Assembly: GCF_008632955.1 (NCBI RefSeq)
Contig: NZ_CP043959.1
Coordinates: forward strand, 2,108,001 to 2,172,000
From: Streptomyces tendae
Lineage (GTDB): Bacteria; Actinomycetota; Actinomycetes; Streptomycetales; Streptomycetaceae
DNA length: 64,000 bases
Direction of reading: 5' to 3'
Shown here: positions 1 to 8,689 of the stretch, one piece after another
How positions within the stretch are numbered: the first letter of the stretch is position 1
Layout: each line of letters opens with the position of its first letter
Program-made: the position numbers and the translations under genes
The notes under the pieces: model-generated
What the model was told of the DNA's origin: nothing
Database searches by the model: none
What the model saw: the letters and a program-made list of their open reading frames with translations, nothing else

Positions 1-174
1 TGGTCCGACGGCCGTACCGTCGACGAGCCCCAGCCCGCCGAGGACGCCATGCGGGCCGGAGCCACCACCGCCCCCGCCCAGGCGGGCCTCGGCCACGAGG
101 CCCGGGGCCTCGCCGACCGGTTCGAACGCGCCCTGCGCAAGCGGGCCGGAAGCGCCACGGAGCGTCCGTCATGA
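1..174 (+). CDS. C-terminal end of an unidentified protein (5' truncated)
   Basis: The reading frame is open from base 1 and stops with TGA at 172-174, giving 57 residues of a C-terminus rich in Ala, Gly and Arg with a polar helical tail. No family is recognisable. The stop overlaps the ATG of the following subtilase gene (ATGA), so the two are probably translationally coupled. As the next gene is mycosin-like, the truncated gene could belong to a type VII secretion-associated group; that is only inference from position. Confidence 0.6.
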   Translation, partial: WSDGRTVDEPQPAEDAMRAGATTAPAQAGLGHEARGLADRFERALRKRAGSATERPS

Positions 175-1334
175 GGAAGCGCCCCGCCGCCCTCGGCGGC
201 CTGCTCGCCGCCGCCCTGGTGCTGGTCCCCGTGACCGCCGCGCACGCCGACGCCATCCGCGACCGGCAGTGGGGCCTCGACGCCCTGCACACCGACCGGG
301 CGTGGAACACCACGCGCGGCGCCGGCGTCACCGTCGCCGTCCTGGACACCGGCGTCGAGGCCGACCACCCCGACCTCGACGGCAACGTCCTGGCCGGCAA
401 GGACCTGGTCGGCTTCGGCGCCCGCGAAGGCGACGAGGCCTGGGCCCGCCACGGCACCGCCATGGCCGGCATCATCGCCGGTCACGGCCATGGCCCGGGC
501 AACGGCGACGGCGTCCTGGGCGTGGCACCGGAGGCGAAGATCCTCCCCGTTCGCGTCATCCTCGAGGACAAGGACCCGGCCCGCGCCAAGGCCCGCAGCA
601 CCCGCGGCAACGCCCTCGCCGAAGGCATCCGCTGGGCCGCCGACCACGGCGCCGACGTCATCAACCTCTCGCTCGGCGACGACTCCGCCTCCGCGCACCC
701 CGAACCCGGCGAGGACGAGGCCATCCAGTACGCCCTGCGCAAGGGCGTGGTCGTCGTCGCCTCCGCGGGCAACGGCGGCGAGAAGGGCGACCGGATCTCC
801 TACCCGGCGGCCTACCCGGGTGTCATCGCCGCCACCGCCGTCGACCGCTACGGCACCCGCGCCCCCTTCTCCACCCGCCGCTGGTACGCCACCGTCAGCG
901 CCCCCGGCGTCGACGTGATCATCGCCGACCCGACCACAAGTACTACGAGGCTGGGCACCAGCGCCGCCGCCGCGTTCGTCTCCGGAGCCGTCGCCCTGGT
1001 GAGGTCGGCGCACCCGGACCTGACCCCGGCCCAGATCAAACGGCTCCTGGAGGACACCGCCCGCAACGCCCCCGCCGCCGGGCGCGACGACTCCCGCGGC
1101 TTCGGCTTCGTCGACCCGGCCGCCGCGATCGAGGCCGCCGGCCGGCTGAAGCCCGAGGGACTGAAGGCCGCTGCCTACGGGGACGAGTACTTCGGCCCCG
1201 GCCCGGACGCCGACACCCCCGGCGACGACACCGCCGACTGGGCCGCGCCCCTGGCGGGCGGCGCCGGCGGCGTCCTCCTGGTCGCCGCGGTGGTCCTGTG
1301 GCGCGCCCGCCGCCCCGAGAACGAGAACTCCTAG
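171..1334 (+). CDS. mycosin-like S8 subtilisin-family serine protease, membrane-anchored
   Basis: Predicted exported serine protease of 387 residues. A signal peptide covers residues 1-26 (MRKR then a hydrophobic core ending TAAHA). The subtilase triad is visible: Asp59 in AVLDTG, His94 in RHGTAMAG and Ser264 in GTSAAAAFVSG, with the oxyanion Asn201 in SAGNGG. The C-terminus has one membrane helix (about residues 357-376) and a short basic tail. This signal-protease-anchor order is that of mycosins, which cleave substrates of type VII secretion. No EccC, EccD or WXG100 gene is in view, so the type VII link rests on family resemblance. The start overlaps the preceding stop. The gene ends tail-to-tail with the next one within the palindrome CTAG. 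Confidence 0.9.
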   Translation: MRKRPAALGGLLAAALVLVPVTAAHADAIRDRQWGLDALHTDRAWNTTRGAGVTVAVLDTGVEADHPDLDGNVLAGKDLVGFGAREGDEAWARHGTAMAGIIAGHGHGPGNGDGVLGVAPEAKILPVRVILEDKDPARAKARSTRGNALAEGIRWAADHGADVINLSLGDDSASAHPEPGEDEAIQYALRKGVVVVASAGNGGEKGDRISYPAAYPGVIAATAVDRYGTRAPFSTRRWYATVSAPGVDVIIADPTTSTTRLGTSAAAAFVSGAVALVRSAHPDLTPAQIKRLLEDTARNAPAAGRDDSRGFGFVDPAAAIEAAGRLKPEGLKAAAYGDEYFGPGPDADTPGDDTADWAAPLAGGAGGVLLVAAVVLWRARRPENENS

Positions 1335-2017
1335 GAGCGCCCCGCCAGGACGTCCACGGCCTCCCACGCCGCCTCCTCCACCCGCGCCACCCCTTCCGCC
1401 ATCGACGCGTGCCCGTCCGACAGCACCGCCACCGCACACACCCGGCCGCCGGCCGTCACGCACCCCGTGCTGTTCACGACCCACAGGCCGGTCGCGTCCC
1501 GGGGCAGCCAGCCGTTCTTCACGGCCCCTCCGTTCCCCGGGTCGGCCAGGACCGGAACGCCCCAGGCCTGTTCCGGCACGACCCGCTCCATCAGCCCTCG
1601 TAGGTACGCCCGCGCCGGCGCGTCCAGTACCGCGTCCGCATCCCCGTCCGGCGCGAAGAGCAGCCGCAGCAACGCCACGCGGTCCCCGGCCGTGGTCCGG
1701 GTCAGCCCCCAGCGCGCGTCGGCCACGGTGCGGGTCAGGCCGAGGCGGTCGCACGCCGCGTCCAGGCCGGCAGCCCGCCCGACGACCTGCCACAGTGCCG
1801 TCGCCGCGTCGTTGTCGCTGCGCACGATCATCGCCTCCGCGTGTGCCCGCTCGGCGGCGGTGAGATCCCGGCCCGCGTCCCGCGAGCGGAGCAGCAGCGC
1901 GGTCAGGATGTCCACCTTCACGACGCTCGCGGTCACGAAGACCCCCTCGCCCGAGGTGTACGTCTCCCCGCTCGCCAGATCCAGCGCCGCCGCCGACACC
2001 CTCGGCCCGTCCGTCAT
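1331..2017 (-). CDS. serine hydrolase, class A beta-lactamase-like fold
   Basis: A 228-residue protein with the three signatures of the penicillin-recognising fold: S-x-x-K in TASVVKVDI near residue 31 (nucleophile Ser), the SDN motif in IVRSDNDAAT, and a KTG-like VKNGW in the C-terminal half. It lacks an evident signal peptide, so it may be cytoplasmic, or the start may be misplaced. Many such Streptomyces proteins are annotated as serine hydrolases and their substrate is unknown; resistance to beta-lactams should not be assumed. Its TAG stop shares the CTAG palindrome with the stop of the convergent protease gene. Confidence 0.85.
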   Translation of the reverse strand: MTDGPRVSAAALDLASGETYTSGEGVFVTASVVKVDILTALLLRSRDAGRDLTAAERAHAEAMIVRSDNDAATALWQVVGRAAGLDAACDRLGLTRTVADARWGLTRTTAGDRVALLRLLFAPDGDADAVLDAPARAYLRGLMERVVPEQAWGVPVLADPGNGGAVKNGWLPRDATGLWVVNSTGCVTAGGRVCAVAVLSDGHASMAEGVARVEEAAWEAVDVLAGRS

Positions 2018-2077
2018 CTCGCGCTCCCTCCCGCCCGCGTCCGAGCGACCCCCGCACGGCCGCTAAGGTCGGTGACC

Positions 2078-2857
2078 GTGGCGAACAAGAACATTCCCGA
2101 CTCCCCCTTCCGCGACGACGACGGAACCGCCGACCCCCGGCTGAGCGCCGCGCTCGCCGCCTGGGCCGAGGACGGCAACGCCGTCGGACCGGTCCTGGAG
2201 GCGCTCAAGGACGCCCGGCTGCTCGTCCCCGTCGTGGCCCTGCTCGGAGAGGTCGAGGAGGACGACGAAGAGGGGCGCGAAGCTCCTGGGAAGGGGGGCG
2301 GCGGGCGTCGGGGGGCCGGGCTGCGCCGCGAGAAGACCAGCGACATGGCCGTGCCCACCCTGAAGGCCGGCGGCCGCACCGCGCTGCCCGCGTTCACCTC
2401 CACCGACGCGCTCGCCCGCTGGGACGCGGACGCCCGCCCCGTGGCCGTACCGCTGCACCAGGCGCTCCAGGCCGCCGCCCACGAGAAGGCGGACACGGTG
2501 GTCCTCGACCTCGCCGGCCCCGTGCCCTTCGAACTGACCGGGCCCACGCTGCTCGCCCTCGCCGAGGGCCGTACCAGTACCGACCCGCTCCGGGACCCCG
2601 CCGTCGTCGAGGCCGTACGGGCCGCCGTCGCCGCCGAGCCCGCCGTGCTGCGCGCCCACCTCGGGCCGGGGCAGGCCGACGGCACCCTCGCCCTGGTCCT
2701 CGACCCGGCCGCGCAGGTCGCCGAGGCCGCCCGCGCCGTGGCACAGCGGCTCGCCGCCGACGAGACACTGAGGGCCCGCCTGGTGCGCGGCCTCGACCTG
2801 GCAGTCCTGCCGGCCGAGGTGACGCCGCCCGGCGAGCCCCTGTACGTACGTGACTGA
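2078..2857 (+). CDS. SseB-family protein
   Basis: A protein of 259 residues resembling the SseB family of Actinobacteria: an N-terminal ANKNIPDSPF segment, the EKTSDMAVPTL-like block, then a C-terminal domain of alternating strands and helices. The precise role of the family is unknown. GTG at 2078 is chosen because a -10-like TAAGGT (2064-2069) lies eight bases upstream, fitting a leaderless message; GTG at 2072 is an alternative. Compared with my memory of relatives, about 20 extra residues rich in Gly, Arg and Lys sit between GEVEE and REKTSDM (about 2265-2335). Confidence 0.8.
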   Translation: MANKNIPDSPFRDDDGTADPRLSAALAAWAEDGNAVGPVLEALKDARLLVPVVALLGEVEEDDEEGREAPGKGGGGRRGAGLRREKTSDMAVPTLKAGGRTALPAFTSTDALARWDADARPVAVPLHQALQAAAHEKADTVVLDLAGPVPFELTGPTLLALAEGRTSTDPLRDPAVVEAVRAAVAAEPAVLRAHLGPGQADGTLALVLDPAAQVAEAARAVAQRLAADETLRARLVRGLDLAVLPAEVTPPGEPLYVRD

Positions 2858-2899
2858 GAAGACGGAGCGGGCGCGCCCCGGCGGAGGGACGCCCGACGG

Positions 2900-3277
2900 T
2901 CAGCCGTAGATCGCGCCCGTGTACTTCTCGCCCGGCCCCTGCCCCGGCTCGTCCGGGACCACGGAGGCCTCGCGGAAGGCGAGCTGCAGCGACTTCAGGC
3001 CGTCCCGCAGCGGTGCCGCGTGGAAGGAGCTGATCTCGGTCGCCGAGGCGTCCAGCAGACCGGCCAGCGCGTGCACCAGCTTGCGGGCCTCGTCGAGGTC
3101 CTTGTACTTGTCGCCCTCCTCGGTCAGGCCGAGCTTCACGGCGGCGGCGCTCATCAGGTTGACGGCGACCGTCACGATCACCTCGACCGCCGGGACCTCC
3201 GCGATGTCGCGGGCCATGGCGTCGAAGTCGGGGTTGCCGGGGGTCTCGGGGGTGTCCGAGGGGGAGGTCTCACTCAT
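2900..3277 (-). CDS. DUF1844 domain protein
   Basis: A small acidic cytoplasmic protein of 125 residues. After an acidic, Pro-rich N-terminus (MSETSPSDTPETPG) it carries the DUF1844 helical core, recognisable by the VNLMSAAAVKLGL stretch and a following DEARKLVHALAGLLD helix. The function of the family is unknown; it is often encoded near infC in actinobacteria, as here. ATG at 3277 is preferred over an in-frame GTG at 3286 because relatives begin with MSE- or MSD-like sequences. It is divergent from the infC operon. Confidence 0.85.
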   Translation of the reverse strand: MSETSPSDTPETPGNPDFDAMARDIAEVPAVEVIVTVAVNLMSAAAVKLGLTEEGDKYKDLDEARKLVHALAGLLDASATEISSFHAAPLRDGLKSLQLAFREASVVPDEPGQGPGEKYTGAIYG

Positions 3278-3651
3278 GCCCCACACGATAGGCGGTGGCG
3301 TCCGGCGCCCTCCGGTTAGCCCTTGTCAAGCGATCCTGGTAATCTGGTGGGCGACCGGTCGGACCCGTATGCCTCACGGCGCACTGGCCCGGCCCACAAG
3401 TGGAGGCCTTGAACTCCCACCTGGCCGCCCTCAGGGCGGCGGGTCACCGGTCAGGCGGTCCCGTCCCCGAGTCGGCGATCAGCCCGAAAGCGCGCCCCGC
3501 GGTCCCCGCGGCGGTGCTCCGGTAGTTCGAGGAGCCCCGCCTGTGATCGTCCGGGGCATTTTTTGTGTTTCGGCGCGGTTAGGTCTCATAAGAACAGAGA
3601 CGTTACGCGGCTGTCCGCCAGACCGTCGCGTGGTGCTACCGAGGAGGATCC
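3278..3651 (+). promoter_or_regulatory. infC operon leader region
   Basis: This 374-base stretch between the divergent DUF1844 gene and infC has no convincing gene. It holds several GC-rich inverted repeats, an intrinsic terminator (3534-3564) and, after it, a -10-like sequence around TCATAA (3585-3590). The layout suggests a long untranslated leader with a premature termination site, comparable in principle to infC leaders in Bacillus. The promoter position was not resolved: TAATCT near 3340 is a candidate -10 with no good -35. Confidence 0.5.
3534..3564 (+). terminator. intrinsic terminator in the infC leader, possible attenuator
   Basis: GCCCCG (3534-3539) pairs with CGGGGC (3552-3557) across a 12-base loop and is followed by A and six T residues (3559-3564). 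Streptomyces terminators usually lack a U tract, so this one is notable. It lies about 90 bases before the infC start. A second GCCCCG at 3494-3499 could compete for the same right arm, giving a plausible antiterminator. Confidence 0.65.
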
Positions 3652-4296
3652 ATCAGCGCCGAGCCCCGCATCAACGACCGGATTCGCGTTCCCGAGGTGC
3701 GACTTGTCGGTCCCAGCGGCGAGCAGGTCGGGATTGTCCCGCTTGCCAAGGCCCTGGAGCTTGCGCAGGAGTACGACCTCGACCTCGTGGAGGTCGCGGC
3801 GAACGCCCGTCCGCCCGTGTGCAAGCTCATGGACTACGGGAAGTTCAAGTACGAGTCGGCCATGAAGGCCCGTGAGGCGCGCAAGAACCAGGCGCACACG
3901 GTCATCAAGGAGATGAAGCTCCGGCCGAAGATCGACCCGCACGACTACGACACCAAGAAGGGTCACGTCGTCCGGTTCCTCAAGCAGGGCGACAAGGTCA
4001 AGATCACGATCATGTTCCGTGGTCGCGAGCAGTCCCGGCCAGAACTCGGCTACCGACTGCTGCAGCGTCTCGCGGAGGACGTGGCCGACCTCGGGTTCGT
4101 GGAGTCGAACCCGAAGCAGGACGGCCGCAACATGATCATGGTTCTCGGTCCGCACAAGAAGAAGACCGAGGCGATGGCCGAGGCCCGCCAGGCACAGGAA
4201 GCCCGCAAGGCAGAAGCGAAGGCCAACCCCGGCAAGTCGCAGAACGCCGCGGACGCGGACTCCGTGCAGGCGGCCGAGGAGCCGGCCGAGGCGTGA
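3652..4296 (+). CDS. infC: translation initiation factor IF-3 (ATC start codon)
   Basis: IF-3 binds the 30S subunit, prevents premature joining with 50S and checks the start codon and initiator tRNA. The protein has 214 residues: the N-terminal domain from [19 protein letters not shown], a linker, the C-terminal domain with [16 protein letters not shown] and [12 protein letters not shown] blocks, and an Ala/Glu-rich tail typical of actinomycetes. The start is ATC at 3652, three bases after GAGGAGGA. No ATG, GTG, TTG or CTG occurs in this frame between the upstream TAA (3589) and 3652. The first conventional start, GTG 3697, would remove conserved N-domain residues. In E. coli infC uses ATU (AUU), through which IF-3 represses its own synthesis; the same control is inferred here. 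Confidence 0.95.
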   Translation: MSAEPRINDRIRVPEVRLVGPSGEQVGIVPLAKALELAQEYDLDLVEVAANARPPVCKLMDYGKFKYESAMKAREARKNQAHTVIKEMKLRPKIDPHDYDTKKGHVVRFLKQGDKVKITIMFRGREQSRPELGYRLLQRLAEDVADLGFVESNPKQDGRNMIMVLGPHKKKTEAMAEARQAQEARKAEAKANPGKSQNAADADSVQAAEEPAEA

Positions 4297-4340
4297 CTCC
4301 CCGGGGCGCCAGCCCCAGGAAGCAACCCGAACAAGTACGA

Positions 4341-4380
4341 CGCTCCACCGTGCCCGGTTTCACGACCGGGCACAGGAGCG
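4341..4380 (+). promoter_or_regulatory. long stem-loop in the infC-rpmI intergenic region
   Basis: GTGCCCGGT (4350-4358) and ACCGGGCAC (4365-4373) form a perfect nine-pair stem with a six-base loop, extended by CGCTCC (4341-4346) with GGAGCG (4375-4380) across a small internal loop. It ends 25 bases before the rpmI ATG. It may be an autogenous control site for L35/L20 or a processing site; no U tract follows, so it is not an obvious terminator. Confidence 0.55.
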
Positions 4381-4405
4381 CCACCGACGAGGAGAGAACG
4401 GCGCT

Positions 4406-4600
4406 ATGCCGAAGAACAAGTCGCACAGCGGTGCCAGCAAGCGCTTCAAGATCACCGGCTCCGGCAAGGTGCTCCGCGAGCGTGCCGGCAAGCGCCACCT
4501 GCTCGAGCACAAGTCGTCCCGCGTGACGCGTCGCCTCACCGGCAACGCCGAGATGGCCCCGGGCGACGCCGCGAAGATCAAGAAGCTTCTCGGCAAGTGA
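4406..4600 (+). CDS. rpmI: 50S ribosomal protein L35
   Basis: A 64-residue basic protein beginning [19 protein letters not shown], the standard L35 sequence, of usual length. It is a component of the 50S subunit. The ATG is preceded by GAGGAGAG at a suitable distance (4389-4396). Second gene of the conserved infC-rpmI-rplT operon, 109 bases after infC and 98 before rplT. Confidence 0.97.
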   Translation: MPKNKSHSGASKRFKITGSGKVLRERAGKRHLLEHKSSRVTRRLTGNAEMAPGDAAKIKKLLGK

Positions 4601-4653
4601 CGCCCCGGCGCGCGAGCGCCGTACGTACGTCAGACCGGGACCCAATCGATTTC

Positions 4654-4679
4654 GGGCCGTGTGAGCACCACCACGGCCC
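4654..4679 (+). promoter_or_regulatory. stem-loop upstream of rplT
   Basis: GGGCCGTG (4654-4661) pairs perfectly with CACGGCCC (4672-4679) over a ten-base loop, ending just before the rplT Shine-Dalgarno sequence AAGGAG. It is the second stem-loop in the operon and could take part in L20 autoregulation or RNA processing. Confidence 0.4.
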
Positions 4680-4698
4680 CGCTACAAGGAGTTAACAA

Positions 4699-5082
4699 GT
4701 GGCACGCGTCAAGCGGGCAGTCAACGCCCACAAGAAGCGCCGGGCGATCCTCGAGCAGGCCTCCGGCTACCGCGGTCAGCGTTCGCGCCTGTACCGCAAG
4801 GCCAAGGAGCAGGTCACCCACTCGCTGGTCTACAACTACAACGACCGCAAGAAGCGCAAGGGCGACTTCCGTCAGCTGTGGATCCAGCGCATCAACGCCG
4901 CTGCCCGCGCCAACGGCATCACCTACAACCGCTTCATCCAGGGTCTGAAGGCCGCCAACGTCGAGGTCGACCGCAAGATCCTGGCCGAGCTGGCCGTCAA
5001 CGACGCCACCGCCTTCGCCGCGCTCGTCGAGGTCGCGCAGAAGGCGCTGCCCGCGGACGTGAACGCGCCCAAGGCTGCGTGA
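4699..5082 (+). CDS. rplT: 50S ribosomal protein L20
   Basis: A 127-residue strongly basic protein beginning [20 protein letters not shown], the hallmark of L20, which binds 23S rRNA early in 50S assembly. GTG start at 4699 preceded by AAGGAG. In Bacillus and E. coli, L20 represses this operon by binding leader RNA; stem-loops before rpmI and rplT make similar control possible here. Operon end, followed by a strong hairpin terminator at 5114-5145. Confidence 0.97.
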   Translation: MARVKRAVNAHKKRRAILEQASGYRGQRSRLYRKAKEQVTHSLVYNYNDRKKRKGDFRQLWIQRINAAARANGITYNRFIQGLKAANVEVDRKILAELAVNDATAFAALVEVAQKALPADVNAPKAA

Positions 5083-5113
5083 GGTCGTCGGCCTCGGCCG
5101 ACGTTCTGATCTC

Positions 5114-5145
5114 CGGGACCCGCAGGCTTCGGCCTGCGGGTCCCG
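5114..5145 (+). terminator. terminator of the infC-rpmI-rplT operon
   Basis: A perfect 14-base-pair stem (5114-5127 with 5132-5145) closed by a TTCG tetraloop, 31 bases after the rplT stop. There is no T-run, as is usual in Streptomyces. Confidence 0.85.
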
Positions 5146-5195
5146 TGCTGTGTCGTTGCCCCGGCCGGCTCGTCGGCTGCGGGTTGGTGGTGGCC

Positions 5196-5223
5196 GGTCG
5201 CGCAGTTCCCCGCGCCCCTGAGG
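5196..5223. repeat. dispersed Streptomyces intergenic repeat, copy near 5.2 kb
   Basis: Contains TCGCGCAGTTCCCCGCGCC followed by CCTGAG. The same motif, in either orientation, recurs near 27.4-27.5, 35.46-35.62 and 38.93-39.04 kb, always in intergenic DNA next to gene ends. Confidence 0.75.
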
Positions 5224-5265
5224 GTGTGGTGCCGGCCCTCGGTCGAGAAGTTGAAGGTGACTGAA

Positions 5266-6126
5266 ATGGTGTCCGTCGGTCCTGAGCTGATCTCTCCCCG
5301 TTCCGCCCGGGTGAGTGCCGCGCGGCGGCTCGCCAAGCGGAACTTCCGGGGGAAGGAACGGCTGTTCCTCGCCGAGGGGCCGCAGGCCGTCCGCGAGGCC
5401 GCCGCGCACCGCACCCAGGACACCGCCACGCTCGTCGAGCTGTTCGCCACCCCCGAGGCCGCCGAGCGCTACGCCGACATCATCGGCGCCGCCCGGGACG
5501 CAGGCGCCCGCGTCCACCTCGCCTCCGAGCAGGTCGTCGCCGACATCTCCACCACCGTCACCCCGCAGGGCCTGGTGGGCGTGTGCCGTTTCCTGGACAC
5601 CCCGTTCGAGGAGATCCTCGCCGCCCGGCCCCGCCTGGTCGCCGTCCTCGCCAACGTGCGCGACCCCGGCAACGCCGGCACCGTACTGCGCTGCGCCGAC
5701 GCCGCCGGGGCCGACGCCGTCGTCCTCACCGACGCCTCCGTCGACCTGTACAACCCCAAGGCCGTCCGCGCCTCCGTCGGCTCCCACTTCCACCTGCCCG
5801 TCGCCGTGAACGTGCCCGTCGAGCGGGCCGTCGCCGGACTGCGCGACGCCGGCGTACGGCTGCTCGCCGCCGACGGGGCGGGCGACCGGGACCTCGACGA
5901 GGAGCTCGACAAGGGCACCATGGGCGGCCCCACCGCCTGGGTGTTCGGCAACGAGGCGTGGGGGCTGCCCGAGGAGACCCGCGCCCTCACCGACGCCGTC
6001 GTCCGGGTGCCCATCCACGGAAAGGCGGAGAGTCTGAACCTCGCCACCGCCGCCGCCGTATGTCTCTACGCGTCGGCACGTGCACAGCGCGCCGCCGGAG
6101 GGTCCCGTTCCGTCACCGGGAGCTAG
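5266..6126 (+). CDS. TrmH/SpoU-family RNA 2'-O-methyltransferase
   Basis: A 286-residue SPOUT-class methyltransferase that should transfer a methyl group from S-adenosylmethionine to a ribose 2'-OH in rRNA or tRNA. An N-terminal substrate-binding domain (KRNFRGKERLFLAEGPQAV) precedes the SPOUT knot, whose motifs are visible: NVRDPGNAGTVLR, VFGNEAWGL and the C-terminal GKAESLNLATAAAVCLY. ATG 5266 is chosen because a GAAGGTGA Shine-Dalgarno precedes it and upstream sequence is not conserved-looking. The target nucleotide cannot be told from sequence. It lies between rplT and pheST, a common location in actinomycetes. Confidence 0.92.
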   Translation: MVSVGPELISPRSARVSAARRLAKRNFRGKERLFLAEGPQAVREAAAHRTQDTATLVELFATPEAAERYADIIGAARDAGARVHLASEQVVADISTTVTPQGLVGVCRFLDTPFEEILAARPRLVAVLANVRDPGNAGTVLRCADAAGADAVVLTDASVDLYNPKAVRASVGSHFHLPVAVNVPVERAVAGLRDAGVRLLAADGAGDRDLDEELDKGTMGGPTAWVFGNEAWGLPEETRALTDAVVRVPIHGKAESLNLATAAAVCLYASARAQRAAGGSRSVTGS

Positions 6127-6218
6127 TAGGCTGACCAGCTCGGGGACCCTCCCCAAGCTCTCGGCCGGGGCCCGAGGACGGGGCGCCCCGAGGACGTTCC
6201 GAGAGGTGGGGTACGGGG

Positions 6219-7364
6219 ATGAGCGTCGGCACGAGCAGCGCACCGGGAGCACAGCGCACGGAGCGCCCGCCCGCGCCCCGGCCCGGTGACCTCGCCGGCC
6301 TCGGCATCGACCCCGACCAGCTGCCCGACGGACTCGTCGTCGCCGACGAGCGGGGACGGGTGATCTGCTTCAACGCCGCCGCCGTCCGCATCACCGCCGT
6401 CCCCGCCGAGCAGGCCCTCGGACGGTCCCTGGAGACCGCGCTGCCGTTAGAGGACCTGGAGGGACGCCGCTGGTGGCAGCTCACCGACCCCTACGGCGGC
6501 CTCGCCATCCGGGTCGGCCAGCCCGAGCGCAACCTCCTGCTGCCCGGCGGCCGTGAGGTCCTGGTCTCCGCCCGCTACGTGCGCACCCGCCCCACCGGGC
6601 CCGTCCGCCGAGTCGTCGTCACCCTGCGCGACACCGAGGCACGCCGCCGCACCGAGCGCAGTCACGCCGAGCTGATCGCGACCGTCGCGCACGAACTGCG
6701 CTCCCCGCTCACCTCGGTCAAGGGCTTCACCGCCACCCTCCTCGCCAAGTGGGAACGCTTCACCGACGACCAGAAGCGGCTCATGCTGGAGACCGTCGAC
6801 GCCGACGCCGACCGCGTCACCCGGCTGATCGCCGAGCTGCTCGACATATCCCGCATCGACTCCGGGCGTCTGGAGGTGCGCCGCCAGCCGGTCGACATCG
6901 GGGCCGCCGTGGGCCGGCACATCCAGGCCCACGTCGCCGCCGGGCAGGCGGCGGACCGGTTCCTGCTGCGGGTGCAGCATCCGCTGCCCGCGCTGTGGGC
7001 CGATCCCGACAAGATCGACCAGGTGCTGAGCAACCTGCTGGAAAATGCCGTGCGTCACGGCGAGGGAACCGTCACCATCGACATCACACCCTCGGCGTCC
7101 CCGCGTGACCGCGAGCACGCCGAACCCGCAGCCACGTCGGTCACCGTCAGCGACGAGGGGCCCGGCATCCCGGAGGAGTCCATGAACCGCGTCTTCACCC
7201 GCTTCTGGCGAGGCAGCAAGCGCGGTGGCACGGGACTCGGGCTGTACATCGTCAAGGGCATCGTCGAGGCCCACGGCGGCACCATCACGGTCGGACGCGC
7301 CCCCGGCGGCGGCGCCGAGTTCCGATTTACGTTGCCCGTGGCGGCCCCCGCGTATCTCACCTGA
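6219..7364 (+). CDS. PAS-domain sensor histidine kinase, no adjacent response regulator
   Basis: A soluble 381-residue histidine kinase. A PAS domain at about residues 30-135 (LPDGLVVADERGRVICFNAAA) is followed by HisKA with the phospho-acceptor His158 in ATVAHELRSPLTSVKGF and a HATPase domain with the N box (SNLLENAVRHG), G1 (DEGPGIPEE) and G2 (GGTGLGLYIVKGIVEAHGG). There are no membrane segments, so the signal is presumably cytoplasmic. No response regulator lies nearby, making it an orphan kinase. ATG 6219 follows GAGAGGTGGGG. A -10-like TAGGCT at 6127-6132 lies upstream, so it may be transcribed separately from the methyltransferase gene. Confidence 0.93.
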   Translation: MSVGTSSAPGAQRTERPPAPRPGDLAGLGIDPDQLPDGLVVADERGRVICFNAAAVRITAVPAEQALGRSLETALPLEDLEGRRWWQLTDPYGGLAIRVGQPERNLLLPGGREVLVSARYVRTRPTGPVRRVVVTLRDTEARRRTERSHAELIATVAHELRSPLTSVKGFTATLLAKWERFTDDQKRLMLETVDADADRVTRLIAELLDISRIDSGRLEVRRQPVDIGAAVGRHIQAHVAAGQAADRFLLRVQHPLPALWADPDKIDQVLSNLLENAVRHGEGTVTIDITPSASPRDREHAEPAATSVTVSDEGPGIPEESMNRVFTRFWRGSKRGGTGLGLYIVKGIVEAHGGTITVGRAPGGGAEFRFTLPVAAPAYLT

Positions 7365-7501
7365 GACGCAGGCGGCCCCCACGGGCGCCTTCGCGTTCCC
7401 CCACCCCGTTAGACTCGGCCCTTGGCACCTTTGCGTCCCGAGGACGGAAAGCCGCGACGCCGAGCAGACGCGCGACGGACCATTCGTCCACGAGTCGATG
7501 A

Positions 7502-8688
<1,187 letters not shown>

Positions 8689-8689
<1 letters not shown>

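Noticed and set aside
269..1603. Long Arg/Pro/His-rich open frame overlapping the protease gene
   Set aside because: Composition is that of an out-of-phase GC-rich shadow; the protease frame has all subtilase motifs.
4630..6252. Long minus-strand frame across rplT and the methyltransferase
   Set aside because: Antisense shadow of high-GC genes; no domain and no start signals.
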